Source: an uncultured Pseudomonadota bacterium (GTDB lineage: Bacteria > Pseudomonadota > Gammaproteobacteria > Burkholderiales > Methylophilaceae). From it: DNA of 24,065 nucleotides. Under the pieces are notes generated by a model. The model was not told the origin of the DNA, made no database searches, and saw only the letters and a program-made list of their open reading frames with translations. The stretch is taken from NCBI GenBank assembly GCA_903854305.1, contig CAINWC010000417.1:1-24065 (forward strand). The letters are read 5' to 3'. The translations under genes were made by a program, and so were the position numbers. Shown here in pieces: positions 1 through 8,843 of the stretch (its first letter is position 1; each line of letters starts with the position of its first letter).

Positions 1-912
1 AATAATATCTTTACGTGGCATTTCTTCTACTAACTTCTGAATACTGGCACTTACTTTTTCTAAGAATTCCGCATCTGGGCTTAATAGAATGGCTTGGGCT
101 AATTCGTCATGTTCAGCTTGACTGAATAAATCCATCGCCACCCAATCCGGATTGGTTTTACCATCGCAAATCACGAGAATTTCAGAGGGCCCTGCGACCA
201 TATCAATACCGACGATGCCGAATACTCTGCGTTTTGCGGCAGCCACATAAGCATTACCTGGTCCAACTACTTTATCCACTTGCGGTACCGTTTCGGTACC
301 GTAAGCTAACGCGCCAACGCCTTGTGCGCCGCCTATGCAAAATACGCGATCAACGCCTGAAATTGCAGCAGCAGCCAACACCAACTGATTTCTTTCACCA
401 TTGGGCGTAGGCACCACCATGATTAACTCTTTAACGCCCGCCACTTTGGCCGGAATCGCATTCATTAATACTGAAGAAGGATATGCCGCTTTGCCGCCTG
501 GCACATACAGGCCTACGCGATCTAAAGATGTGACTTGCTGACCAAGAAGCGTACCGTCCGCTTCCGTGTAACTCCAAGAGGTCATTAGTTGCTTTTCGTG
601 ATAAATACGCACGCGATCTGCAGCCACTTGCAAAGCTTCACGCTGATCAACTGGCAGACCGTCTAATGCAGCAACTAGCTCTTCCCTACTAATTTCGAGC
701 TCAGCTAAATTTGTCGCGCTAGTTTTATCAAAACGGTTGGTATATTCCAACACCGCAGCATCACCGCGTTTTTTTACATTTTTGAGAATATTGGCTACCA
801 CCTCATCAACACTATCATCTTGCGCAGTTTCAAAGGCTAGTAGCGCTTTTAGCTTTTCATCAAAATCAGTATCGGTAGTAGAAAAACGTCGAATATCTAT
901 ATTCACAGTCAT
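1..912 (-). CDS. hisD: Histidinol dehydrogenase, C-terminus cut by window edge
   Basis: Catalyses the last two steps of histidine biosynthesis, oxidising L-histidinol to L-histidine with two NAD+ in the cytoplasm. The frame is open from an ATG at 910-912 to the window edge and gives 304 residues. The family is about 430 long, so roughly the last 125 residues, including the catalytic Glu-His region, lie outside the window. Visible family landmarks are the glycine-rich [11 protein letters not shown] stretch, [25 protein letters not shown], and SQAEHDE, whose Q265 and H268 match the known zinc ligands. An AAGG Shine-Dalgarno-like element sits just before the ATG. It follows hisG by 60 bp on the same strand and is probably cotranscribed with it. 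Identification is secure; only the 3' end is unknown. Confidence 0.96.
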   Translation of the reverse strand, partial: MTVNIDIRRFSTTDTDFDEKLKALLAFETAQDDSVDEVVANILKNVKKRGDAAVLEYTNRFDKTSATNLAELEISREELVAALDGLPVDQREALQVAADRVRIYHEKQLMTSWSYTEADGTLLGQQVTSLDRVGLYVPGGKAAYPSSVLMNAIPAKVAGVKELIMVVPTPNGERNQLVLAAAAISGVDRVFCIGGAQGVGALAYGTETVPQVDKVVGPGNAYVAAAKRRVFGIVGIDMVAGPSEILVICDGKTNPDWVAMDLFSQAEHDELAQAILLSPDAEFLEKVSASIQKLVEEMPRKDII

Positions 913-972
913 ACCCTTAAACCTATTTTCTTAAATTAATTACTTGGTAATTACGCGTTCAGTGCTTAACAA

Positions 973-1614
973 TTATTTTTGCACAATTGCACCAATAAAC
1001 GCATCCATAATCGGCTGAATTTTTGCACGATTTAACTTGAGTGATGCTTGGTTCACCACCAAACGTGAGCTAATGTCGCCAACCTCTTCTACTGCTTTGA
1101 GGTGATTGGCGCGTAAAGTTCCGCCTGTGCTGACTAAATCGACAATCACATCGGCCAAACCGACCAACGGGCCTAATTCCATAGAGCCGTAAAGCTTGAT
1201 TAAATCGACATGCATGCCTTTGGCGGCAAAGTGTTCGCGTGCTGTTTTCACATACTTGGTGACCACTTTTAAGCGAGCACCACTTCGAATCGATGCAAAA
1301 TAATCAAAATCTTCACGCACCGCTACCATCATTTTACATTTAGCAATTTGTAAATCTATAGGCTGATATAGACCGTCACCGCCATGCTCATCCAGCACGT
1401 CTTTACCAGCAATACCTAAATCAGCTGCGCCGTATTGCACATAGGTTGGCACGTCAGACGCACGAACAATAATCAAACGTACATCTTCACGATTTGTGCC
1501 GATGATTAATTTGCGTGAAGATTCAGGGTCTTCAGCTGGGTGTATACCTGCCGCAGCCAATAACGGTATAGTTTCTTCGAAGATACGGCCTTTTGAGAGT
1601 GCGATGGTAATCAT
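973..1614 (-). CDS. hisG: ATP phosphoribosyltransferase, short form (HisG-S)
   Basis: Catalyses the first committed step of histidine biosynthesis, joining ATP and PRPP to give phosphoribosyl-ATP. At 213 residues this is the short form, which lacks the C-terminal regulatory domain of the roughly 300-residue long form. Short-form enzymes are known to need the HisZ regulatory subunit, which is not in this window. The start [11 protein letters not shown] is typical, and the PRPP-binding loop [10 protein letters not shown] lies at residues 158-167. The ATG at 1612-1614 is only 3 bp after the murA stop codon, so translation is probably coupled to murA. hisD follows downstream. The murA-hisG-hisD order is common in beta- and gammaproteobacteria as I recall it. 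Confidence 0.96.
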   Translation of the reverse strand: MITIALSKGRIFEETIPLLAAAGIHPAEDPESSRKLIIGTNREDVRLIIVRASDVPTYVQYGAADLGIAGKDVLDEHGGDGLYQPIDLQIAKCKMMVAVREDFDYFASIRSGARLKVVTKYVKTAREHFAAKGMHVDLIKLYGSMELGPLVGLADVIVDLVSTGGTLRANHLKAVEEVGDISSRLVVNQASLKLNRAKIQPIMDAFIGAIVQK

Positions 1615-1617
1615 TTT

Positions 1618-2880
<1,263 letters not shown>

Positions 2881-3192
2881 TTATTTAACCGCATCTAACA
2901 GCGTTTGAAGTTCACCGCTTTCGTACATGGCACGCATAATATCTGAGCCGCCAACAAATTCACCGTTGATATATAACTGTGGAATCGTTGGCCAGTTTGC
3001 GTACACTTTAATGCCCTCGCGCACGGCTTGATCCGCCAGCACATCAACCGCGATATATTTAGCATGACAAGCCTCTAAAATCTGTGTCGCCATATTAGAG
3101 AAACCACATTGCGGAAACTTTGGGCTGCCTTTCATGTAAAGCACGACTGGGTTGGTGGTCACTGTTTCTTTAATTTGTGCTTGTGCGTCCAT
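2881..3192 (-). CDS. grxD: Monothiol glutaredoxin, CGFS type (Grx4-like)
   Basis: A CGFS-type monothiol glutaredoxin, which binds and transfers [2Fe-2S] clusters as a glutathione-ligated dimer or in complex with BolA-type proteins. The sequence shows VVLYMKGSPKFPQCGFS, the glutathione-binding WPTIPQLYINGEFVGG and the C-terminal SDIMRAMYESGEL, all close to E. coli GrxD. I chose the ATG at 3190-3192 (103 residues) because GGAG lies six bases upstream of it. An in-frame ATG at 3202-3204 would add four residues (MEIQ) but has a poorer ribosome site. A bolA-family gene lies 55 bp upstream, matching the known physical partnership of the two families. murA starts at the very next base after its stop. 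Confidence 0.95.
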   Translation of the reverse strand: MDAQAQIKETVTTNPVVLYMKGSPKFPQCGFSNMATQILEACHAKYIAVDVLADQAVREGIKVYANWPTIPQLYINGEFVGGSDIMRAMYESGELQTLLDAVK

Positions 3193-3247
3193 TTGAATCT
3201 CCATTACCTAATATTTGGCTTAAATTTAATTACGAATTATTGCAGTT

Positions 3248-3490
3248 CTAAGACTTGTTATTCCATTGTTCTGGTGTATAGGTTTTCATTGATAAGGCGT
3301 GAATTTCTGCGCGCATTCTATCGCCTAAAGCCGCGTAAACCTGCTGATGCTGCTGCACCATACCTTTACCAACGAATGCGTCACTCACAATAACTGCCTC
3401 AAAATGTGTACCGTCATCGCCTAATACTTTGATGTATTCACAGGCTAGATGTTGCGTAATATATGACTCTAATTGTTGCGCGCTTAACAC
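3248..3490 (-). CDS. ibaG: BolA-family protein, IbaG/YrbA type
   Basis: A small (80-residue) BolA-family protein. The family partners monothiol glutaredoxins in [2Fe-2S] cluster trafficking, and E. coli IbaG is linked to acid stress. The C-terminal block [14 protein letters not shown] aligns almost residue for residue with IHAVSIKAYTPAEW of E. coli IbaG as I recall it, and includes the conserved His of the family. The start is a GTG at 3488-3490, preceded by AGGTGA at good spacing; the nearer ATG in that region runs straight into a stop. In E. coli ibaG sits beside mlaB and murA, and here it sits between the ABC-2 permease and grxD in the same mla-to-murA neighbourhood. The IbaG assignment over BolA proper rests on that motif and on context. 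Confidence 0.9.
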   Translation of the reverse strand: MLSAQQLESYITQHLACEYIKVLGDDGTHFEAVIVSDAFVGKGMVQQHQQVYAALGDRMRAEIHALSMKTYTPEQWNNKS

Positions 3491-3523
3491 GTTTACATCA
3501 CCTTTTTAATTGAGCTAACAAGC

Positions 3524-4309
3524 TTATGCTCTTAATTTATACCCGGATTTTAACATTTTTAGTGTAATCAATGCTAACACTAAGAACGATGCACCTACGA
3601 TAGACAAGCTAAGCAATGGCGAAACATCGCCCCTGCCAAAAAAACCATATCTAAAGCCATCAATCATGTAGAAAAATGGATTGAGTTGCGATAGCTTTTG
3701 CCAAAATGGCGGCAAGGAATGGATAGAATAAAACACGCCAGATAAAAATGACAAAGGCATGATAATGAAATTCTGGAATGCAGCCATTTGATCGAAACGA
3801 TCAGCCCATATACCCGCGATGATGCCAAACGTACCTAGTAATGCACTGCCTAACAAGGCGAATGCCAATATTAAAAAAGGGTTTGCTATAGGTATATCAA
3901 CAAACCACATGGCGACTAGATAAATGCATAAGCCAACCACCAGCCCGCGAATAATGGCCGCACATAAAAAAGCGGCAAAAAACTGAAAGTGGGTAAGTGG
4001 CGTTAACAACACAAAGACGAGATTACCCATCACTTTAGATTGTATAAGGCTAGAGGAACTGTTAGCGAATGCATTTTGCAACACAGACATCATAATGAGG
4101 CCTGGAATCAAAAAAGCGGTGTAAGGAACGCCGTTATAAACCTGTACATGGCCTTCTAGCACATGCGCAAAAATCAACAGATATAGCAATGCCGTAATCA
4201 CTGGCGCTGCTACGGTTTGAAAAGCAAGCAACTCTTTCTTTAACAGTGTCCAAGGGCCTCTAAATGATGCGTTCAAGTTTAGGAAACTTGTCACTTTATC
4301 AGTGTTCAT
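3524..4309 (-). CDS. ABC-2 type transporter permease (YadH-like)
   Basis: An inner-membrane permease of the ABC-2 family, 261 residues, with about six hydrophobic segments. The sequence shows the ABC-2 core, including VYNGVPYTAFLIPGLIMMSV, the family-typical FIIMPLSFLSGVFYSIHSLP, and NPFFYMIDGFRYGFFG near the C-terminus. Length and motifs resemble E. coli YadH and the NodJ-like drug/polysaccharide exporters; the substrate is unknown. Its ATG overlaps the TGA of the upstream ATPase gene by 4 bp (ATGA), so the two proteins are almost certainly made together and form one transporter. Position between mlaB and ibaG suggests an envelope role, but that is inference. Function beyond ABC-2 export cannot be assigned. 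Confidence 0.88.
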   Translation of the reverse strand: MNTDKVTSFLNLNASFRGPWTLLKKELLAFQTVAAPVITALLYLLIFAHVLEGHVQVYNGVPYTAFLIPGLIMMSVLQNAFANSSSSLIQSKVMGNLVFVLLTPLTHFQFFAAFLCAAIIRGLVVGLCIYLVAMWFVDIPIANPFLILAFALLGSALLGTFGIIAGIWADRFDQMAAFQNFIIMPLSFLSGVFYSIHSLPPFWQKLSQLNPFFYMIDGFRYGFFGRGDVSPLLSLSIVGASFLVLALITLKMLKSGYKLRA

Positions 4310-5211
4310 GATGATTTCCCGACCAATGACAAAAACACATCTTCTAAATCAGCTTCGTTCAATTGCATATCTAGCACCTTGATATTGGCTGTTTTCAAAG
4401 CGGATAGTACAAACTCGATTTGCGCCATATCACTCAAGGCAAAGGTGAAAATACCGTCTTCCTGATGGCGCAGCAAACTATGAATATGGTCTGGCAGCGC
4501 TACATCACCTAAAGTTAATCGTAACTTTTTGCCTGCAAATTTATTCAGTAAATTAGCCGTACTATCTAACGCAACGATTTCACCTTGCTTCATCATGCCC
4601 ACACGGCTACATAAGGCTTCCGCTTCTTCTAAATAATGCGTAGTGAGTATAATCGTATGACCTTCTCGGTTTAGCTTTTTAATAAACTCCCAAAGCATTT
4701 GCCGCAGTTCAACGTCTACTCCCGCTGTCGGTTCATCCAACACAATCACAGGCGGCTTATGCGCTAAAGCTTGAGCAATCAGCGCTCGACGCTTCATGCC
4801 GCCAGAAAGCTTGCGCATATTGGTATTGGCTTTATCAGCAAGGCCTAAACCTTCAAGAATCTCATCGACCCATGCGTCATTTTCTTTGCCGCGCCCAAAA
4901 TAACCTGCTTGAAAGCGCAGCATTTCACGTACATTAAAAAAAGGATCAAACACGAGCTCTTGCGGCACTACGCCTAGTAGCTGACGTGCTTGCTGATATT
5001 GATTAACCACATCAAAACCCATGACAGAAATATCACCTGCACTAGGCTTGATCAATCCGGCAAGGATACTGATTAACGTAGACTTGCCCGCACCGTTTGG
5101 GCCTAGTAGGGCAAAAAACTCGCCTCGTTCAATGGTTAAATCAATGCCTTTGAGTGCATGCAGGTTACCAAAGTTTTTATGTATGCCATTAATTTTAATT
5201 GCAGGATTCAT
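4306..5211 (-). CDS. ABC-2 type transporter ATP-binding protein (YadG-like)
   Basis: The nucleotide-binding subunit paired with the overlapping ABC-2 permease. With the ATG at 5209-5211 (301 residues) the Walker A GPNGAGKST is at residues 37-45, the LSGGM signature at 135-139, Walker B VIVLDEP around 155-161 and the H-loop in LTTHYLEEAEALC. The C-terminal hundred residues form the accessory domain typical of YadG/CcmA-like exporters. The reading frame also extends upstream to a TTG at 5257-5259, adding 16 residues of unconserved sequence. I prefer the ATG because MNPAIKINGIHKNF begins at the normal place for the family, though neither start has a good Shine-Dalgarno. It follows mlaB by about 157 bp, the largest gap in the mla-to-hisD run, so a separate promoter is possible. 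The substrate is unknown. Confidence 0.88.
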   Translation of the reverse strand: MNPAIKINGIHKNFGNLHALKGIDLTIERGEFFALLGPNGAGKSTLISILAGLIKPSAGDISVMGFDVVNQYQQARQLLGVVPQELVFDPFFNVREMLRFQAGYFGRGKENDAWVDEILEGLGLADKANTNMRKLSGGMKRRALIAQALAHKPPVIVLDEPTAGVDVELRQMLWEFIKKLNREGHTIILTTHYLEEAEALCSRVGMMKQGEIVALDSTANLLNKFAGKKLRLTLGDVALPDHIHSLLRHQEDGIFTFALSDMAQIEFVLSALKTANIKVLDMQLNEADLEDVFLSLVGKSS

Positions 5212-5228
5212 GTTTAGAGCTTGGGAAT

Positions 5229-5247
5229 AAGACAATAAAGTTGTCTT
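5229..5247 (-). other. Small hairpin in the leader of the ABC-2 ATPase gene
   Basis: A 7-bp perfect inverted repeat (AAGACAA / TTGTCTT) with a 5-base loop lies about 18 bases upstream of the preferred ATG of the ABC ATPase gene. In the same gap are a second 7-bp hairpin (TGTTATT / AATAACA, 5324-5340) and a weak CTGAC/GTCAG repeat. No U-tract follows, so it is not a good terminator. It may be chance, or an element affecting translation of the ABC genes. Confidence 0.25.
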
Positions 5248-5368
5248 TTGTAGGTTCAAAAAAATACGGCTCGCATACCAATAAGCATGAGCAAGCCGAT
5301 TTGAATTTACAATTACATGGTGATGTTATTACAAATAACAATAGCCTTTGCATCTGACCAAAGTCAGA

Positions 5369-5662
5369 CTAGCGTTTACTGGAGGGAATAAAATCTGCTA
5401 CGCCGTAAAGCGCAGCTAAGCTATTTAAGTTTTCCGGTAAGTGAACAAAGCTTATTTTGCAGTTTGATGCAAGCGCACGGCGCTGCCACTCCATGACTAA
5501 ACTCAATGCGGCGGTATCAACATCGGTGACCGCCGAAAAATCAACTTCTAGGTCACCCGCCATTTCAAATGCATTACTTTGGTTCAAAATCGCATTTGCG
5601 TTATCCATCAACACATCGCCTGAAACATGCCATTGATTTGCTTGTTGAGTGATATTCGTCAT
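5369..5662 (-). CDS. mlaB: STAS-domain protein MlaB
   Basis: The cytoplasmic STAS subunit of the MlaFEDB phospholipid transporter, which in E. coli binds the ATPase MlaF and stabilises the complex. The 97-residue product is a single STAS domain. The sequence shows LEVDFSAVTDVDTAALSLVMEWQRRA, the strand-loop-helix that carries the conserved DT pair, followed by ISFVHLPENLNSLAALYGV, the typical second half. The ATG at 5660-5662 has no clear Shine-Dalgarno. It lies 45 bp after mlaC on the same strand and completes mlaFEDCB. STAS domains also occur in anti-sigma antagonists, but the operon context makes MlaB by far the best call. Confidence 0.9.
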   Translation of the reverse strand: MTNITQQANQWHVSGDVLMDNANAILNQSNAFEMAGDLEVDFSAVTDVDTAALSLVMEWQRRALASNCKISFVHLPENLNSLAALYGVADFIPSSKR

Positions 5663-5707
5663 ATTGAGTATTTTTGTTGTAGGTTTAAATGAAAGTTAAA
5701 CCTTAAT

Positions 5708-6331
5708 TTAAACGGTACCCGCCGCCTTGTTTTTATCAGCCAGTTTTTTATTCAAGCTATCTAACCCATTTTGGCGAATCTCATTACTGAATTGACTGCG
5801 GTAGTTCGTCACCAAGCTAACATTTTCAATCACAATATCATATACTTTCCAGCCTGTAGCACCTTTTACAAGGCTATAATCCACCGCAACTGGTTGACCA
5901 CCAGATTGTAATATCTGCGTTTTAACACTTACATTTTTCGCATCTGGTTCAGCACGTAAAGGCTTATACTCAATGGTTTGATCTTTATACTTGCCGAGTG
6001 CTGTTGAATAGGTCCGCAACAATAAAGTACGGAACTCTTTCTGAAAACTAGCTTGCTGTTCAGGTGTTGCTGACTTCCAATTTTTACCAAGCACCATGCG
6101 ACATACGCGGTCAAAATCAAAGTTCGGTAAGATTTTAGCCTCAACGACTGCATATAATTGCTGCTGATTACCCGATTGAATGTCTTTATCATTTTTAACA
6201 ATGGTTAATACTTCATCGGCGGTTTGCTTGACTAGCGCATCTGGTCCTATTTCAGCGCTTGCAACGCCAAACATTCCGAGTAATCCTATCAGTAAACTAG
6301 CGTTAACTAAAAACTTTATAAATGATTTCAT
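5708..6331 (-). CDS. mlaC: Periplasmic phospholipid-binding protein MlaC
   Basis: The soluble periplasmic shuttle of the Mla pathway, carrying phospholipid between the outer-membrane MlaA-porin complex and the inner-membrane MlaFEDB complex. The 207 residues start with a clear signal peptide: a Lys-containing n-region, hydrophobic core LLIGLLGMFGV, and a likely cleavage after Ala-Ser-Ala at residue 26. The mature part contains DFDRVCRMVLGKNWKSATPEQQ, FQKEFRTLLLRTYSTAL and GWKVYDIVIENVSLVTNYRSQF, all strongly typical of MlaC/Ttg2D. An AGAGGG Shine-Dalgarno lies before the ATG at 6329-6331. mlaD precedes it by 79 bp. That gap is where many betaproteobacteria carry mlaA, but it is far too short to hold it here. 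Confidence 0.95.
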   Translation of the reverse strand: MKSFIKFLVNASLLIGLLGMFGVASAEIGPDALVKQTADEVLTIVKNDKDIQSGNQQQLYAVVEAKILPNFDFDRVCRMVLGKNWKSATPEQQASFQKEFRTLLLRTYSTALGKYKDQTIEYKPLRAEPDAKNVSVKTQILQSGGQPVAVDYSLVKGATGWKVYDIVIENVSLVTNYRSQFSNEIRQNGLDSLNKKLADKNKAAGTV

Positions 6332-6410
6332 ATGTACCCTCTGTTATTTCAATTCTATTTGTGCCGCATTTGAGTACTAAGACCCATGCCACGTTTTTGC
6401 GCTTGAACCC

Positions 6411-6971
6411 TTAAAACGGTGGATCACCTAATTCGGTTGACTTAACCGCTGATTTTACATTTGCAGCCTTAGTTGATGGCTCTGCTTTTGAATCAGCTTC
6501 TTTATTATCAGCCTTCGATTCAGAGGCTTTGCTAAACAAAAACTGACTAATCATTTTTTCCAGCACGATAGCATCTTGCGTTTGTGAGATTTTATCACCA
6601 TTTTTCAAAGTGTCATCTTCACCACCCGCTTCAAGGCCAACATACTGCTCGCCGAGTAAACCTGCAGTATAAATATTGGCAAAGGTATCTTTAGGGAAAG
6701 CGTAGCGTTTGTCTATTTTAATAGTCACAATCGCCGCATAGTGCTTACTATCAAACACAATATTATCAACGCGACCCACAACGACCCCGGCGCTTTTCAC
6801 AGGTGCATGCGGTTTTAAGCTGCCGACATTTTCAAAGGCGGCGGTTACGCTGTAAGTTGGTCCGATTTTACTTGAAGTTAAATTACCCACCTTCATTGCA
6901 AGGCCTAACAACGCAGCTACACCCAACGCCACAAAAATACCGACCCATAAATCTATTGTTGTTCTATCCAC
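6411..6971 (-). CDS. mlaD: MCE-domain lipid-binding protein MlaD
   Basis: The periplasmic, membrane-anchored MCE subunit of the Mla transporter; in E. coli six copies form a ring channel above MlaE. The 186 residues have one N-terminal membrane helix (about 8-26, WVGIFVALGVAALLGLAM) and a single MCE domain (about 38-118), with VGSLKPHAPVKSAGVVVGRV and TAGLLGEQYVGLEAGG. After the helical MLEKMISQF-like segment there is a Lys/Glu/Ser/Ala-rich, probably disordered tail of about 40 residues ending in GDPPF. The start is a GTG at 6969-6971 with GAGGGG seven bases upstream; the nearer ATG meets a stop within a few codons. mlaE precedes it by 56 bp. Confidence 0.94.
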   Translation of the reverse strand: MDRTTIDLWVGIFVALGVAALLGLAMKVGNLTSSKIGPTYSVTAAFENVGSLKPHAPVKSAGVVVGRVDNIVFDSKHYAAIVTIKIDKRYAFPKDTFANIYTAGLLGEQYVGLEAGGEDDTLKNGDKISQTQDAIVLEKMISQFLFSKASESKADNKEADSKAEPSTKAANVKSAVKSTELGDPPF

Positions 6972-7027
6972 TTAACATCCCCTCAATTTACATGCGCTAC
7001 ATCTATACTTAAGCGATACAACCAGCG

Positions 7028-7834
7028 TTATATCACCAACATAAAAGATGTTAAAACAAAATCTAAAGCCAATACGGTTAATGATGAAATAACCACTGTG
7101 CGTGTTGTTGCACGACTCACACCTTCGGCTGTTGGCGGTGCATCAAAACCTTCAAATAAAGCTATCATGGTACAAGCCACGCCAAATACCAGACTTTTAA
7201 TCAGACCATCAACGATGTCTGTCCTAAAATCTACATTCGCCTGCATTTGCGACCAAAAGGCACCATCGTCCACGCCAATTAGAGGCACAGCTACCATGTA
7301 ACCTCCTAAAATACCGACCATAGAGAATAAGGTCGCCAATATCGGCATAGAAATCACTCCTGCCCAAAAGCGTGGTGCAATGACACGAGCAATGGGGTTA
7401 ACTGCCATCATTTCCATGGCAGATAGCTGCTCTGTTGTTTTCATCAAGCCTATTTCTGCGGTAATCGCTGTACCAGCACGACCTGCAAATAACAAGGCCG
7501 TGACTACTGGGCCTAATTCACGCACGAGTGATAAGGCGACCAATACGCCAATCGCTTCAGATGAACCATATTTCTGCAAAGTATTGTAGCCTTGCAATGC
7601 CAACACCATGCCTACAAAAAAGGCTGACACAACAATGATCAATAGTGACATCACGCCCGTAAAGTAGATCTCACGCAACGTTAAGTGAAATCGCTTAAAA
7701 CTTTCACCTGAATAAAAAATCGTCAAGAAAAATAGCCTAGTACCCGCACCTAAACGCCAAATGCGCTCAATCATACGCTTACCAATACCGCGTAATGTTC
7801 GAGTAATACTGTAGAGTAATTTTGATTTAATCAT
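7028..7834 (-). CDS. mlaE: Lipid ABC transporter permease MlaE
   Basis: The inner-membrane permease of the Mla phospholipid transport complex, 268 residues. It is a close match to E. coli MlaE, visible in MSLLIIVVSAFFVGMVLALQG, LVRELGPVVTALLFAGRAG, TAEIGLMKTTEQLSAMEMMA, PRFWAGVISMPIL, and the C-terminal SRATTRTVVISSLTVLALDF. An amphipathic N-terminal interfacial segment of about 45 residues precedes five or six membrane helices. The ATG at 7832-7834 has a weak ribosome site. It follows mlaF by 20 bp, so the permease and its ATPase are made from one transcript. There is no sign of damage. Confidence 0.95.
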   Translation of the reverse strand: MIKSKLLYSITRTLRGIGKRMIERIWRLGAGTRLFFLTIFYSGESFKRFHLTLREIYFTGVMSLLIIVVSAFFVGMVLALQGYNTLQKYGSSEAIGVLVALSLVRELGPVVTALLFAGRAGTAITAEIGLMKTTEQLSAMEMMAVNPIARVIAPRFWAGVISMPILATLFSMVGILGGYMVAVPLIGVDDGAFWSQMQANVDFRTDIVDGLIKSLVFGVACTMIALFEGFDAPPTAEGVSRATTRTVVISSLTVLALDFVLTSFMLVI

Positions 7835-7854
7835 TGGTTTTTGTTTGGCGGGCT

Positions 7855-8664
7855 TTATTTGGCAGACGATTGATTCAGCAGTTCAGATTGATAGTTGGCA
7901 GCAGGATAATGGAATGGCACAGGGCCATCTTTTTCACCATGTACAAACTGATGCACAAATGGCAAGGTAGATTGCATTAAATCATGCGGAGTACCCTCTG
8001 CGGCAACTTCACCATTGGCCACAAAGTACACATAATCTGCAATCAAAAAGGTTTCTTTGACATCATGAGACACGATGATGGAAGTTGCACCCAGCGCGTC
8101 ATTTAAACTACGAATCAAATCGCAAATCACGCCCATTGAAATTGGGTCTAAACCCGCAAATGGCTCATCGTACATAATAATATTGGGGTCTAGTGCAACC
8201 GCTCTGGCTAAAGCTACGCGCCTTGCCATGCCACCAGAAAGCTCGGTTGGCATAAAGTTATAAGCACCGCGCAAACCAACCGCATTAAGCTTCATCAATA
8301 CCAAGTCTCTAATCATAGATTCTGGCAAGTCGGTCAGTTCGCGCATAGGAAACGCAACGTTATCAAATACGCTTAAATCGGTGAACAAGGCGCCATGCTG
8401 AAACAACATACCCATTTTGCGACGAAGTTTATAAATACCATCACGATCTTGCTTATGGACCACTTCACCATCAACGCGCACTTCGCCTTTACTTGGCTTA
8501 ATTTGCCCGCCTATTAGGCGCAACAAAGTCGTTTTACCGCTACCACTACCGCCCATAATCGCCACGACTTTTCCACGTGGAAACACCATATTGATGCCTT
8601 TGTGCAACAAGCGCCCCTTGTAACCAAAGGATAAATTATCAATTTCTACGATGTTGGTGGTCAT
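7855..8664 (-). CDS. mlaF: Lipid ABC transporter ATP-binding protein MlaF
   Basis: The cytoplasmic ATPase of the Mla complex, which powers phospholipid movement between inner and outer membranes. Among its 269 residues the Walker A GGSGSGKTT is at about 38-46, the Q-loop FQHGALFTDLSVFDNVAFP near 88-106, the LSGGM signature at 142-146, Walker B IIMYDEP at 162-168 with AGLDP, and the H-loop in IIVSHDV. The FQHGALF-DLSV-NVAFP string is diagnostic of MlaF/Ttg2A as I know the family. It is the first gene of the minus-strand run; a candidate promoter lies 40-70 bp upstream. The ATG at 8662-8664 has no strong Shine-Dalgarno, and another ATG 11 bases upstream meets a stop at once. Confidence 0.95.
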   Translation of the reverse strand: MTTNIVEIDNLSFGYKGRLLHKGINMVFPRGKVVAIMGGSGSGKTTLLRLIGGQIKPSKGEVRVDGEVVHKQDRDGIYKLRRKMGMLFQHGALFTDLSVFDNVAFPMRELTDLPESMIRDLVLMKLNAVGLRGAYNFMPTELSGGMARRVALARAVALDPNIIMYDEPFAGLDPISMGVICDLIRSLNDALGATSIIVSHDVKETFLIADYVYFVANGEVAAEGTPHDLMQSTLPFVHQFVHGEKDGPVPFHYPAANYQSELLNQSSAK

Positions 8665-8705
8665 GAATTACGCATTAATTTTTGTGAGCTTTCTATTGAG
8701 CCTCT

Positions 8706-8733
8706 ATTCTAAAACAATTTACCTTCTACGCAA
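8706..8733 (-). promoter_or_regulatory. Candidate sigma-70 promoter for the mla operon
   Basis: Read on the minus strand, TTGCGT (8728-8733) and TAGAAT (8706-8711) are separated by 16 bases. The -10 matches consensus at five of six positions, the -35 at three. A transcript would start about 35 bases before the mlaF ATG. It is the only plausible pair I found between the pilin terminator and mlaF, but a by-eye promoter call is weak evidence. Confidence 0.35.
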
Positions 8734-8777
8734 GCTGTTAAATGTCTTTAAGTACTAATGGTGGCATAGCTCCTTAT

Positions 8778-8805
8778 AAAAAAGCCCACAAAAGTGGGCT
8801 TTTTT
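8778..8805. terminator. Rho-independent terminator between the pilin gene and mlaF
   Basis: A perfect 12-bp inverted repeat, AAAAAAGCCCAC / GTGGGCTTTTTT, with an AAAA loop. Read on the minus strand it has a GC stem followed by six U, and it lies 38 bp after the stop of the pilin-like gene, so it should end that transcript before the mla promoter. The flanking A and T runs make it symmetric. Confidence 0.85.
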
Positions 8806-8843
8806 AATCGACTCTACTAACTACTTTAAACCAATACCTAATC

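Noticed and set aside
5212..5259. 16-residue N-terminal extension of the ABC ATPase from a TTG
   Set aside because: The extra residues are not typical of the family and the TTG has no ribosome site; the ATG at 5211 gives the normal start, though the choice is not certain.
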